A stretch of DNA of 7,869 bases from JBCCFX01 sp039029515 (GCA_039029515.1 JBCCFX010000186.1:1-7869), one strand, 5' to 3'; numbered from the stretch's first letter, positions 1 through 6,275 are shown. Translations and numbers: made by a program. Notes: generated by a model from the letters alone, not told the origin.

Positions 1-1
1 C

Positions 2-346
2 GAGGAAGCGCTCGGTCTCGCCATGCGAGCCGTCCGCCTTGTGCCCGATAACCCGGATATCGAGGACACGATGGCCTCGGCTCTGATTGGGATTGGACGG
101 GATGCAGATGCGTTGACGCATGCTGAACGAGCCGTCTCGCTGCGACCCGATGATGCCGGCCTACGATTCCGAGAGGTCGAAATCCTCCTGGCGCTGGGTC
201 GTCACGAGCGAGCGGCGGCCAAGCTCTCGCGAGCGGGAAGCCTGCTGGATCGCAAACCGGCGGCTCGTGAGTTGCATCATCAGTCCTACGAGGAACTTCG
301 GCACGCGGTGCAGCAGGCCTCAGCGCGGGCGCGCGAGGATATGTGA
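2..346 (+). CDS. TPR-repeat protein, C-terminal fragment (5' end outside window)
   Basis: The frame is open from the left edge (first whole codon at base 2) to TGA at 344-346, so about 114 C-terminal residues are visible. The internal ATG at base 23 is probably not the true start, because the reading frame upstream already reads as TPR sequence. Helix-turn-helix units of about 34 residues can be seen, with small/large hydrophobic spacing, acidic turns and the repeat-closing pattern AVxLxPDxP or AVSLRPDD. A third, weaker unit follows (EILLALGRHERAAAKL), then a charged, Ala/Gln-rich helical tail ending in EDM. TPR domains mediate protein-protein contacts. No catalytic domain is visible, so the function is unknown; the missing N-terminus could carry one. 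It lies 85 nt upstream of rfbA on the same strand, but two stem-loops in the gap argue against calling it part of the rfb operon. Confidence 0.8.
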   Translation, partial: EEALGLAMRAVRLVPDNPDIEDTMASALIGIGRDADALTHAERAVSLRPDDAGLRFREVEILLALGRHERAAAKLSRAGSLLDRKPAARELHHQSYEELRHAVQQASARAREDM

Positions 347-356
347 GTCGGGCTTC

Positions 357-379
357 ATCGGTCGGATTGATCGGCCGAT
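357..379 (+). other. Stem-loop 1 in the TPR-rfbA gap
   Basis: Bases 357-365 pair with 371-379 as a 9-bp stem (seven Watson-Crick and two G-U pairs) around the loop ATTGA. It begins 10 nt after the TPR stop codon. No T-run follows, so it is not a standard intrinsic terminator. It could still end transcription, protect the 3' end of the upstream message, or lie in the rfbA leader. The pairing is read directly; the role is inferred. Confidence 0.45.
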
Positions 380-392
380 AAGACCTTCAGCC

Positions 393-410
393 ACGCCCGT
401 GATCGGGCGT
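393..410 (+). other. Stem-loop 2 in the rfbA leader region
   Basis: ACGCCCG (393-399) and CGGGCGT (404-410) form a perfect 7-bp GC-rich stem closed by the four-base loop TGAT. It ends 10 nt before the rfbA Shine-Dalgarno-like GAGG (421-424) and 21 nt before the start codon. No T-run follows. With the stem-loop at 357-379 it makes a tandem pair filling most of the gap. It may be a terminator without a U-tract or an mRNA leader structure; the sequence alone cannot decide. Confidence 0.5.
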
Positions 411-431
411 ACACGAAAGCGAGGCTTGACG

Positions 432-1196
432 ATGAAGGGCGTGATTCTTGCCGGTGGTCTCGGTTCGCGGCTTCGGCCGCTCACTCTGGTGACCAACAAG
501 CACCTGCTTCCGGTCTACGACCGGCCCATGATCTACTACCCGATCGAGTGCCTGACGAACGCCGGCATCGATGAGATTCTCATCGTGACGGGCGGCGAGC
601 ATGCGGGTGATTTCCTCAAGCTGCTTCGCAACGGCAAGCATCTCGGGATTCGCGACCTTCACTACACTTATCAGGAAGGTGAAGGCGGCATCGCTGATGC
701 GCTCAGTCTCGCGGAAGACTTCGCTGACGGCGGCAAGATCGCGGTCGTGCTGGGTGACAACATCATCGAACGCAACATCAAGCGGGCGGTCGGTGAGTTC
801 TTCACACAGTCGAACGGCGCTCGAATCCTCGTGAAGGAAGTCGACGATCCGGAACGCTTCGGCGTGGCGCGAATCGAAGACGGTCGCGTCGCGGAGATCA
901 TCGAGAAACCATCCGATCCGCCGAGCCGGTACGCGGTGACCGGGATCTACATGTACGACAACGACGTCTTCGAGATCTGCCGGACGCTCAAACCGAGCCA
1001 TCGCGGCGAACTCGAAATCACCGACGTCAATAACGCTTATATCGAGCGCGGCAATCTGACCTACAGCGTGCTCGATGGCTGGTGGACCGATGCGGGCACG
1101 ATTGAGTCGCTCTACCGCGCCACGCAATTCGTCGCCGATGGCGGCGCGAACAAGGTGGATGAGAACTCAACGTCGAGTCCTTCATTGGCCGTCTGA
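432..1196 (+). CDS. rfbA: Glucose-1-phosphate thymidylyltransferase (short RmlA/RfbA type)
   Basis: This cytoplasmic enzyme joins glucose-1-phosphate and dTTP to give dTDP-glucose and pyrophosphate, the first step to dTDP-rhamnose and other dTDP-deoxysugars. The 254-residue protein starts with the family's N-terminal nucleotide-binding loop, GGLGSRLRPLT at residues 8-18. It continues with TNKHLLPVYDRPMIYYPI (21-38), the base/sugar loop QEGEGGIADAL (81-91), metal-binding LGDN (107-110, Asp109), EKP (158-160), VTGIYMYD (169-176), GELEITDVNN (192-201) and WWTDAGT (217-223). It is shorter than the roughly 290-residue E. coli type and lacks the last C-terminal helices, as in known short bacterial RmlA proteins. 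The final 15 or so residues are Ser-rich and unconserved. ATG 432 was chosen because homologues begin MKGVILAGG and GAGG (421-424) lies 7 nt upstream; the same frame is open further upstream but overlaps the TPR gene. rfbB follows after 33 nt, probably in one operon. Confidence 0.93.
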   Translation: MKGVILAGGLGSRLRPLTLVTNKHLLPVYDRPMIYYPIECLTNAGIDEILIVTGGEHAGDFLKLLRNGKHLGIRDLHYTYQEGEGGIADALSLAEDFADGGKIAVVLGDNIIERNIKRAVGEFFTQSNGARILVKEVDDPERFGVARIEDGRVAEIIEKPSDPPSRYAVTGIYMYDNDVFEICRTLKPSHRGELEITDVNNAYIERGNLTYSVLDGWWTDAGTIESLYRATQFVADGGANKVDENSTSSPSLAV

Positions 1197-1217
1197 TGAC
1201 CCTTTGGTTCGGCACGC

Positions 1218-1222
1218 AGGAG
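1218..1222 (+). promoter_or_regulatory. Shine-Dalgarno site of rfbB
   Basis: AGGAG at 1218-1222 sits 7 nt before ATG 1230. It is the clearest ribosome binding site on the left half of the window and fixes the rfbB start. It lies inside the 33-nt rfbA-rfbB gap, which shows no hairpin, supporting co-transcription of the two genes. Confidence 0.75.
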
Positions 1223-1229
1223 TATTGCC

Positions 1230-2243
1230 ATGGCCGATTCGATCACGCGCGTCCTCGTCACCGGCGGTGCCGGCTTCATCGGAAGCAACTTCGTTCGTCT
1301 CCTCCTTCGTGAGCGACCGAATGTGGACATCGTCAACTACGACGCCCTGACGTACGCGGGGAATCTCGCCAATCTCGAGGATGTCGCGGACGATCCGCGC
1401 TACTCGTTCGTGCATGCCGACATCCGTGATCGCGATGCGATGATCGCCGCCCTGCGCGGATGCGACGCCGTGGTGCACTTTGCGGCGGAAAGTCACGTCG
1501 ACCGTTCGATCAATGATTCCAGTCCGTTCATCTCGACCAACGTGCAGGGCACGCAGGTGCTCCTCGATGCCTGTCGCGAAGTCGGAACGATCAACCGATT
1601 CGTCCATGTGAGTACAGATGAGGTCTATGGCGAGCTCCCGCTTGATCGGCCGGACCTGCTGTTCACCGAACAGTCACCGATTCAGCCGAACAGTCCGTAC
1701 GCAGCATCGAAGGCCGCGAGCGATCTGCTCGTGCTCGCCTACGGTCACACATTCGGTCTGCCTGCGATGGTCACGCGATGCTCCAACAACTTCGGGCCGT
1801 ACCAGTTCCCGGAGAAGGTGATTCCCTTGTTCGTCACGAACCTGGTCGACAACATCAAGGTGCCGCTCTACGGCGACGGTCGAAACGTCCGTGACTGGCT
1901 GCACGTCGAGGATCACGCGGAAGCCATTCTCGCGGTGCTCGAACGCGGCACGCCGGGCGAGGCGTACAACATCGGCGGGAACAATGAGCGCAGCAACAAC
2001 GAGCTGACGCGCATGATTCTCGCGGGTCTTGGGTTCGGCGATGAGATGATCGAACCAGTGCCGGACCGTCTGGGTCATGACCGTCGGTATGCGATCGATG
2101 CGACGAAGATCAAGCAGGAACTCGGATGGGAGCCGACGCGGAGTGCCTGGCCGGAGGCGCTGCAGGACACCATCAACTGGTACAGTGCGAATCCACAGTG
2201 GTGGCGACCATTGAAGGAATCTGCGGCTCGCGTCGCCGGCTGA
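1230..2243 (+). CDS. rfbB: dTDP-glucose 4,6-dehydratase (RmlB/RfbB)
   Basis: This cytoplasmic NAD+-dependent enzyme of the extended short-chain dehydrogenase family converts dTDP-glucose to dTDP-4-keto-6-deoxyglucose, the step after RfbA. The 337-residue protein is close to the usual family length. The Rossmann GxxGxxG motif TGGAGFIG is at residues 11-18. FAAESHVDRSI (84-94) and STDEVYG (128-134) follow; the latter carries the catalytic Thr129-Asp130-Glu131 set typical of dehydratases. The catalytic pair is Tyr157 and Lys161 in YAASK. RCSNNFGPYQFPEKVIP (183-199) and YGDGRNVRDWLHVEDHA (214-230) are strong RmlB signatures that separate it from other sugar epimerases. A good Shine-Dalgarno site supports the start. 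No rmlC or rmlD follows, so the downstream sugar (rhamnose, fucosamine-type or other) cannot be told from this window. All key residues are intact. Confidence 0.96.
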   Translation: MADSITRVLVTGGAGFIGSNFVRLLLRERPNVDIVNYDALTYAGNLANLEDVADDPRYSFVHADIRDRDAMIAALRGCDAVVHFAAESHVDRSINDSSPFISTNVQGTQVLLDACREVGTINRFVHVSTDEVYGELPLDRPDLLFTEQSPIQPNSPYAASKAASDLLVLAYGHTFGLPAMVTRCSNNFGPYQFPEKVIPLFVTNLVDNIKVPLYGDGRNVRDWLHVEDHAEAILAVLERGTPGEAYNIGGNNERSNNELTRMILAGLGFGDEMIEPVPDRLGHDRRYAIDATKIKQELGWEPTRSAWPEALQDTINWYSANPQWWRPLKESAARVAG

Positions 2244-2268
2244 TCCGCCACGGCATCCAAACCATCGA

Positions 2269-2284
2269 ATGACGAACGCGTCAT
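2269..2284 (+). other. Stem-loop 1 in the rfbB-mscS gap
   Basis: ATGACG (2269-2274) and CGTCAT (2279-2284) form a perfect 6-bp stem with the loop AACG, starting 25 nt after the rfbB stop. No T-run follows. Together with the next hairpin at 2289-2308 it makes a second tandem pair like the one before rfbA. It is modest in size, so chance is possible. Confidence 0.35.
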
Positions 2285-2288
2285 CGCC

Positions 2289-2308
2289 CCGACCTTCGAA
2301 CGGGTCGG
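2289..2308 (+). other. Stem-loop 2 in the rfbB-mscS gap
   Basis: CCGACC (2289-2294) pairs with GGTCGG (2303-2308), extended by one T-G wobble, around a six-base loop centred on CGAA. It starts 4 nt after the previous stem-loop and ends 4 nt before ATG 2313, so on the mscS message it would lie where a ribosome binds. It may be a 3' element of the rfbAB transcript or a structure limiting mscS translation. Both readings are inference. Confidence 0.4.
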
Positions 2309-2312
2309 TAGC

Positions 2313-4217
2313 ATGTGCCGCATGATGGCACGGCGAACATGGTTGATCTGGATGCTCATGGCGCTGCTCACGCTCTGCGTGAACAGTGTGAGTTTTGCGC
2401 AGGACACAGACGTCTCCGACGATGCGGCCGCACAGGCCGAGCCGGTGAATCTGTTGCAAACGCCCCGTCAGACGATGGAGCGATTCCTGACGGCGATGAA
2501 CCGGCAACCCGAGCCGGACTACGATACCGCCGCGCTGTGTCTCGATCTCACCGATGTCCCCGCGGAAGCGCATCGTCAGATCTGCAACAAGCTGCTCGCG
2601 GGCGTGCTGAACAAGATCGAGCGCATCGACGTCACCACGATTCCGGATACGACGTGGCCATCATTTGACACGATGACGGAGTACGTGTTCTTCCCACGGA
2701 AGACGCGCGTCCGCGGCACGAACGACTACGACGTGATCCCGCGTCATGCCGAGGTCATGGATGCACTCGGCGGCGATTACAGCATCGTCATCGTCAAGGG
2801 TGAACGGCAGCGCTGGCGATTCAGCGCTGAAACCGTGTCGAATGTGGATCTCATGAGCGAGCGGCTGCGTTCTATGCCGACCGCAGATGCGACGCTGTTG
2901 AGTGAAGCGGATCTCAGCGTCACCGCGCGCATTGAGAGCTCATTGCCGGGCTGGTCGCTCAACCGATTCTTCGGGCTTCCGATCTGGAAGTGGATCGCCG
3001 TCGCGCTGCTGATTTTCGTGTGCATGATCTTCGACTACACCGTGCGCATCATCCTGCGCCGGATCGCGTCGCGCGCGATTCTCAAACGTGGCGGTTCGGC
3101 AAGCCGGGAAACGCTCGGCAATACGGTTCGGCCATTCGGCATGGCAGCAGCGGCAGTGTTGGCGCTCGTGCTGCTTCGCTACCTTGAACTGCCGCCGAAC
3201 GTCATTGCCGTCGCGTTTCTGTCCGTGCGGCTGTTCACGATGTTCGCGATGGTGTGGGCCGCGATTCGAATCACCGATCTCGTGGCGGAGGTCTTTGCGA
3301 GCAAGGCATCGCTGACCGTCACACGATTCGATGATCTCCTCATCCCGCTGGTACGGAAGGCGATCAAGGTTTTCATCGCGGTCATGGGCATCATCTACAT
3401 TGCGAACAGCATGAACGTGCCACTCGGCCCGCTGCTCACGAGTCTCGGAATCGGCGGCGCGGCGTTTGCATTCGCGGCCAAGGACACGGTTGAACATTTC
3501 TTCGGATCGATCACCGTGGTGCTCGACCGGCCGTTTGAAGTCGGTGACTGGGTGCAGATCGGCGACGTCGAAGGCACGGTTGAAGACGTTGGCCTGCGAT
3601 CATCGCGCATTCGTACGTTCTACAACTCTCTGGTGACGGTGCCGAACGGAAACCTTGTGCGCGCCAAGGTCGACAACTACGGTCGACGTCAGTACCGGCG
3701 ATGGCGGACGCATGTGCAGATTACGTATGACACATCGCCGGAGACGATCGATGCATTCTGTGAAGGCATTCGCGAGTTGATTCGTCTGCACCCGTACACA
3801 CGCAAGGATTACTACCAGGTCTGGTTGCACCAATTCGGCGGGCACTCGCTGGACATTCTCGTGTACTGCTTCCATCGCGCACCGGATTGGCAGACAGAAC
3901 TCCGTGAACGGCATCGGCTCATGCTGGACATCATGCGCCTCGCCGGTCAGTTGAAGGTGGAGTTTGCGTTTCCGACCCAGACATTGCAGATTCAGTCGCA
4001 AGGCGCGGATGCCGCGCCCGCGGAAGAAGGTCGAGCGGAGCCGCCGGGCACGCGCGACAACGAGAAGTCCGAACGTCTCGGTCGGGTCATGGCGCATCGC
4101 GTGACGCGGAATGCGGATTGGCGCGAAGGTGTGCCGGAGCCGTACCAGTTCCGGTCCGCCGAGACCGGCGACATCATCGAAGGCATTGATGCCGAAGTTG
4201 AAGGTCGTGGGTCCTGA
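2313..4217 (+). CDS. MscS-family mechanosensitive ion channel with secreted N-terminal domain
   Basis: This is an inner-membrane, tension-gated channel of the MscS family, which releases solutes on osmotic downshock. The 634-residue protein is much larger than E. coli MscS (286). Residues about 5-29 form a signal peptide with a likely cut at SFA|Q (29/30). Residues 30-215 form a predicted periplasmic domain that begins TPRQTMERFLTAMN. Hydrophobic segments lie near 222-245, 274-292, 297-319 and 344-366. The glycine/alanine-rich pore helix follows (GPLLTSLGIGGAAFAFAAKD, 372-391), then the beta domain: RPFEVGDWVQIGDVEGTVEDV (406-426, two overlapping signatures) and VPNGNLV (443-449). The C-terminal domain reaches about 560, followed by a charged tail of about 75 residues. 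No clear Shine-Dalgarno site exists; ATGs at 2322 and 2325 are alternative starts, and the 2325 start gives a more typical signal peptide (MARRTW). The channel assignment is strong; its exact subfamily is not. Confidence 0.92.
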   Translation: MCRMMARRTWLIWMLMALLTLCVNSVSFAQDTDVSDDAAAQAEPVNLLQTPRQTMERFLTAMNRQPEPDYDTAALCLDLTDVPAEAHRQICNKLLAGVLNKIERIDVTTIPDTTWPSFDTMTEYVFFPRKTRVRGTNDYDVIPRHAEVMDALGGDYSIVIVKGERQRWRFSAETVSNVDLMSERLRSMPTADATLLSEADLSVTARIESSLPGWSLNRFFGLPIWKWIAVALLIFVCMIFDYTVRIILRRIASRAILKRGGSASRETLGNTVRPFGMAAAAVLALVLLRYLELPPNVIAVAFLSVRLFTMFAMVWAAIRITDLVAEVFASKASLTVTRFDDLLIPLVRKAIKVFIAVMGIIYIANSMNVPLGPLLTSLGIGGAAFAFAAKDTVEHFFGSITVVLDRPFEVGDWVQIGDVEGTVEDVGLRSSRIRTFYNSLVTVPNGNLVRAKVDNYGRRQYRRWRTHVQITYDTSPETIDAFCEGIRELIRLHPYTRKDYYQVWLHQFGGHSLDILVYCFHRAPDWQTELRERHRLMLDIMRLAGQLKVEFAFPTQTLQIQSQGADAAPAEEGRAEPPGTRDNEKSERLGRVMAHRVTRNADWREGVPEPYQFRSAETGDIIEGIDAEVEGRGS

Positions 4218-4220
4218 AGT

Positions 4221-4787
4221 TTAGCCGAGGTCGTCGACCGCTTCGCATAACAGATGCATCACGATCTGGTGGCCTTCCTGGATCGGTGCGGAATCGGATC
4301 CGGGCACGATGACCGCGTGGTCACACAGTGGTTTCGCTTCGCCACCATCGCGGCCAAGCAGCCCGATAGTCATCGCGCCGCGCTCGCGCGCGATACGGAG
4401 CGCGCGGGTGATGTTTTCGCTGTTGCCGGACGTCGTGAAGACGACCAGCACATCCGGGGCCTTGATCAGTGCGCGTGCAGGCCGAGCGAAAATCTCATCG
4501 AAGCCATAGTCGTTGGCAATGCACGTGATCGCCGTGGGATCGGCATTGAAGCAACTGGCAGCGATGGGGGCGCGGTCCGCGCGATACCGACCGATCAGTT
4601 CTTCGGCGAGATGAAGCGCTTCCGCTGCCGATCCACCGTTCCCGCACGTAAAAAGCGTGCCGCCGGCTTCAAGGCGATCGCGGATCGCTTCCGCCATCGT
4701 GACGATCGCGGGCAACGCACTTCGGACGTGATCGACGGCTCGTTGAGTGCCCTCGAGTCGCTCATTGAATCGATCGTGCAACGACAT
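4221..4787 (-). CDS. gmhA: Sedoheptulose-7-phosphate isomerase (phosphoheptose isomerase)
   Basis: GmhA converts sedoheptulose 7-phosphate to D-glycero-D-manno-heptose 7-phosphate, the first step of ADP-heptose synthesis for lipopolysaccharide core or other heptose glycans. The protein has 188 residues (E. coli 192) and is a single cytoplasmic SIS domain. Signatures are CGNGGSAAEALHLAEELIGRY (48-68, first residues of the SIS fold and active site), ANDYGFDEIFAR (91-102), TTSGNSEN (118-125) and IQEGHQIVMH (169-178). By comparison with E. coli GmhA from memory, His59, Glu63, Gln170 and His178 match the metal/active-site residues His61, Glu65, Gln172 and His180, so it looks catalytically intact and not DiaA-like. 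It lies downstream of rtcB with a 43-nt gap. There is no Shine-Dalgarno sequence before ATG 4787, but a promoter-like pair ends 7 nt upstream, suggesting a leaderless transcript. Its stop is 3 nt from the channel gene's stop on the other strand. No hldE, gmhB or hldD is visible. Confidence 0.92.
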   Translation of the reverse strand: MSLHDRFNERLEGTQRAVDHVRSALPAIVTMAEAIRDRLEAGGTLFTCGNGGSAAEALHLAEELIGRYRADRAPIAASCFNADPTAITCIANDYGFDEIFARPARALIKAPDVLVVFTTSGNSENITRALRIARERGAMTIGLLGRDGGEAKPLCDHAVIVPGSDSAPIQEGHQIVMHLLCEAVDDLG

Positions 4788-4794
4788 GGGCGAG

Positions 4795-4824
4795 AGTATA
4801 CGTCTGACCGGTCGATCGGGTCAG
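4795..4824 (-). promoter_or_regulatory. Candidate promoter of gmhA (possibly leaderless)
   Basis: Read on the minus strand, CTGACC (4824-4819; 4 of 6 matches to TTGACA) and TATACT (4800-4795; 5 of 6 to TATAAT) are separated by 18 nt, a normal sigma-70-type spacing. The -10 box ends only 7 nt before the gmhA ATG, so transcription would begin at or within a base or two of the start codon. The absence of a Shine-Dalgarno sequence agrees with a leaderless message. Found by eye; promoter rules for this organism are unknown. Confidence 0.42.
4804..4824. repeat. Inverted repeat between rtcB and gmhA
   Basis: CTGACC (4804-4809) and GGTCAG (4819-4824) are perfect 6-bp arms around 9 nt. One arm coincides with the -35 box of the candidate gmhA promoter and the other lies in its spacer, which would suit an operator. 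As RNA it would form a stem-loop beginning 6 nt after the rtcB stop codon, so it could instead be an rtcB 3' structure; no U-run follows. Confidence 0.4.
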
Positions 4825-4830
4825 CATCGC

Positions 4831-6219
4831 TCAGTCCTCCGGCCGCTCGCCTTCCGGTGCCATCTTCACAATGCGCGGATCAAACCTGGCGATGACGCGA
4901 ACCAGATCATCCTGCGATGCCATGACGTCCTCGATCGACTTGTAGACGAAAGGGACTTCGTCGAGGCCGGCACTGATGAGATGGACGTTCCGCTCGCGCA
5001 GCAGACGACGTGCATCGGACCACGTGAGACTGGATCGGGCCTGTCGGCGCGACATCATGCGGCCGGCACCATGCGATGCGGAATGCAGTGCGTCATCCGA
5101 GCCTGTCCCGCGCACGACGTATGCGGGAGACGCCATGGATCCCGGAATGATGCCGAGCACACCATCGCCGGCTGGTGTCGCACCTTTTCGATGCACGATG
5201 ACGTCTCGGCCATCATGTGTTTCCTTCCACGCAAAGTTGTGATGGTTCTCAACGTCAGCCATCACCCGCGCACCGAGGTGTTTTGCAATGGAGGCATGAA
5301 TGACGGCATGATTGGCGGCTGCGTACGCGCCCATCAGCGTCATGGCCGCCCAGTACTCAGCGCCGGCCTCGTCATCCAGAGAAAGCCACGCGAGATGGCG
5401 CAGTGACTTCGGCAGGTCGGGATGGCGTTCCATCGCGATGCGCGAATAGTGATTGGCGACCTGCGCGCCGACACCACGTGATCCACTGTGGCTCAACAGC
5501 GCGAGATACGTTCCGGGATCGAGACCGAGTTCTGACTGTTCCAGTGTCAGTTCGCCGAACTCGACGAAATGATTGCCGGAACCGGAGCTTCCCAGTTGTT
5601 GCCACGCTTTGTCTTTGAAGCGCGCGGTGACCGGCGAGATCGTCCAGTCGTCATCCATGACATCGTGCGCATGCGGCGAATCGAATTTTGCACCAATGCC
5701 GAAGCGTGTTTCTGACTCGATCGCATTGACAAGACGATCGGTCTGGCCATGAAGTGCGGTTGTTGGGATGTCCAGCACGGTGAGTTTCATCCGGCAGGCA
5801 ATGTCGACACCGACCGCATACGGAATAACTGCGTTGTCGGTGGCGAGCACGCCGCCGATCGGAAGACCGTAGCCAAGATGCGCATCGGGCATGAGTGCGC
5901 CGCGAACACTGATCGGCAGCGAGCAGGCATCGGCCAGTTGCTGCACGGATGCAGGGTCGAGATCCTCGCCCCATTGCCGCCATGGCGCGGGCGTCTCCCG
6001 AAGCACCATTGGGGGAGGCGACGATGCTGACTGCACCATCATGGATGCGACAGTGCCGAATTCAGGATGATCGACGAATGTGGCGGGATCCGCGATGAGT
6101 GCTCGGATGAGCGTCCGGAGTTCATCGCGAGGCAGGCGAGCATCGGCGCAGGCGCGGGTCGCGGCCTTGAGTGCATCTCCCTGCGGGAGTCCGAGATTCC
6201 TGAGTTCGCGTGGCTTCAT
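4831..6219 (-). CDS. rtcB: RtcB-family RNA ligase (variant with N-terminal extension)
   Basis: RtcB ligates RNA ends carrying a 2',3'-cyclic phosphate or 3'-phosphate to a 5'-OH, using GTP and Mn2+, in RNA repair or tRNA splicing. The 462-residue protein is longer than E. coli RtcB (408). Residues 1-80 are an extension with the motif RELRNLGLPQG. The catalytic fold follows: PDAHLGYGLPIGGV (111-124), VGVDIACRM (136-144, metal ligands Asp139 and Cys142), GSGNHFVEFG (213-222, His217), LLSHSGSRG (241-249, His244), NHHNFAWKE (325-333, His327), HRKGATPA (343-350), GIIPGSMAS (356-364) and SASHGAGRMMSRRQA (380-394). His383 corresponds to the guanylylated His337 of E. coli. All expected catalytic residues are present. 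Start 6219 was chosen for an AGGA 8 nt upstream and the homologue-like MKPREL start; the frame is open to 6366, but that would overlap the divergent gene. No rtcA, rtcR or archease is visible. Ligase activity is likely but unproven for this subfamily. Confidence 0.9.
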   Translation of the reverse strand: MKPRELRNLGLPQGDALKAATRACADARLPRDELRTLIRALIADPATFVDHPEFGTVASMMVQSASSPPPMVLRETPAPWRQWGEDLDPASVQQLADACSLPISVRGALMPDAHLGYGLPIGGVLATDNAVIPYAVGVDIACRMKLTVLDIPTTALHGQTDRLVNAIESETRFGIGAKFDSPHAHDVMDDDWTISPVTARFKDKAWQQLGSSGSGNHFVEFGELTLEQSELGLDPGTYLALLSHSGSRGVGAQVANHYSRIAMERHPDLPKSLRHLAWLSLDDEAGAEYWAAMTLMGAYAAANHAVIHASIAKHLGARVMADVENHHNFAWKETHDGRDVIVHRKGATPAGDGVLGIIPGSMASPAYVVRGTGSDDALHSASHGAGRMMSRRQARSSLTWSDARRLLRERNVHLISAGLDEVPFVYKSIEDVMASQDDLVRVIARFDPRIVKMAPEGERPED

Positions 6220-6227
6220 GCGCGTCA

Positions 6228-6231
6228 TCCT
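6228..6231 (-). promoter_or_regulatory. Shine-Dalgarno site of rtcB
   Basis: On the minus strand AGGA occupies 6231-6228, 8 nt before ATG 6219. The in-frame ATG at 6228 overlaps this site and has no suitable sequence of its own at the right distance, so 6219 is the better start. Confidence 0.65.
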
Positions 6232-6247
6232 GTGGCAATGCGCGGCG

Positions 6248-6275
6248 ATCGTACGAGGGGAAGCCTGGAAGTCAC
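6248..6275 (-). promoter_or_regulatory. Weak candidate promoter of rtcB
   Basis: On the minus strand GTGACT (6275-6270; 4 of 6 to TTGACA) and TACGAT (6253-6248; 4 of 6 to TATAAT) are 16 nt apart. Transcription would start about 20 nt before the rtcB ATG, leaving room for the Shine-Dalgarno site. The match is weak and could be chance. The rest of the 121-nt divergent gap (6220-6340) shows only a small CGCG-GAAA-CGCG hairpin at 6275-6286. Confidence 0.22.

Noticed and set aside
120..431. Upstream in-frame extension of rfbA (about 104 extra residues)
   Set aside because: It overlaps the TPR gene in another frame, reads as Arg/Ser-rich composition typical of an off-frame translation, and RmlA homologues begin at MKGVILAGG, matching ATG 432.
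387..1127. 246-codon open frame on the minus strand over rfbA
   Set aside because: It mirrors rfbA codons, has no recognisable domain and no evident ribosome site; rfbA itself is unambiguous.
1674..2573. 299-codon open frame on the minus strand across rfbB and mscS
   Set aside because: It is antisense to two well supported genes, is His/Arg-rich without recognisable motifs, and is the kind of shadow frame GC-rich codon use creates.
4229..4239. Short palindrome near the mscS/gmhA convergent stops as a shared terminator
   Set aside because: Only four base pairs with a three-base loop, inside gmhA coding sequence, and no T-run on either side.
4254..5406. Plus-strand open frames of 213 and 219 codons over gmhA and rtcB
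   Set aside because: Both are opposite strongly conserved proteins and show no domain or motif of their own.
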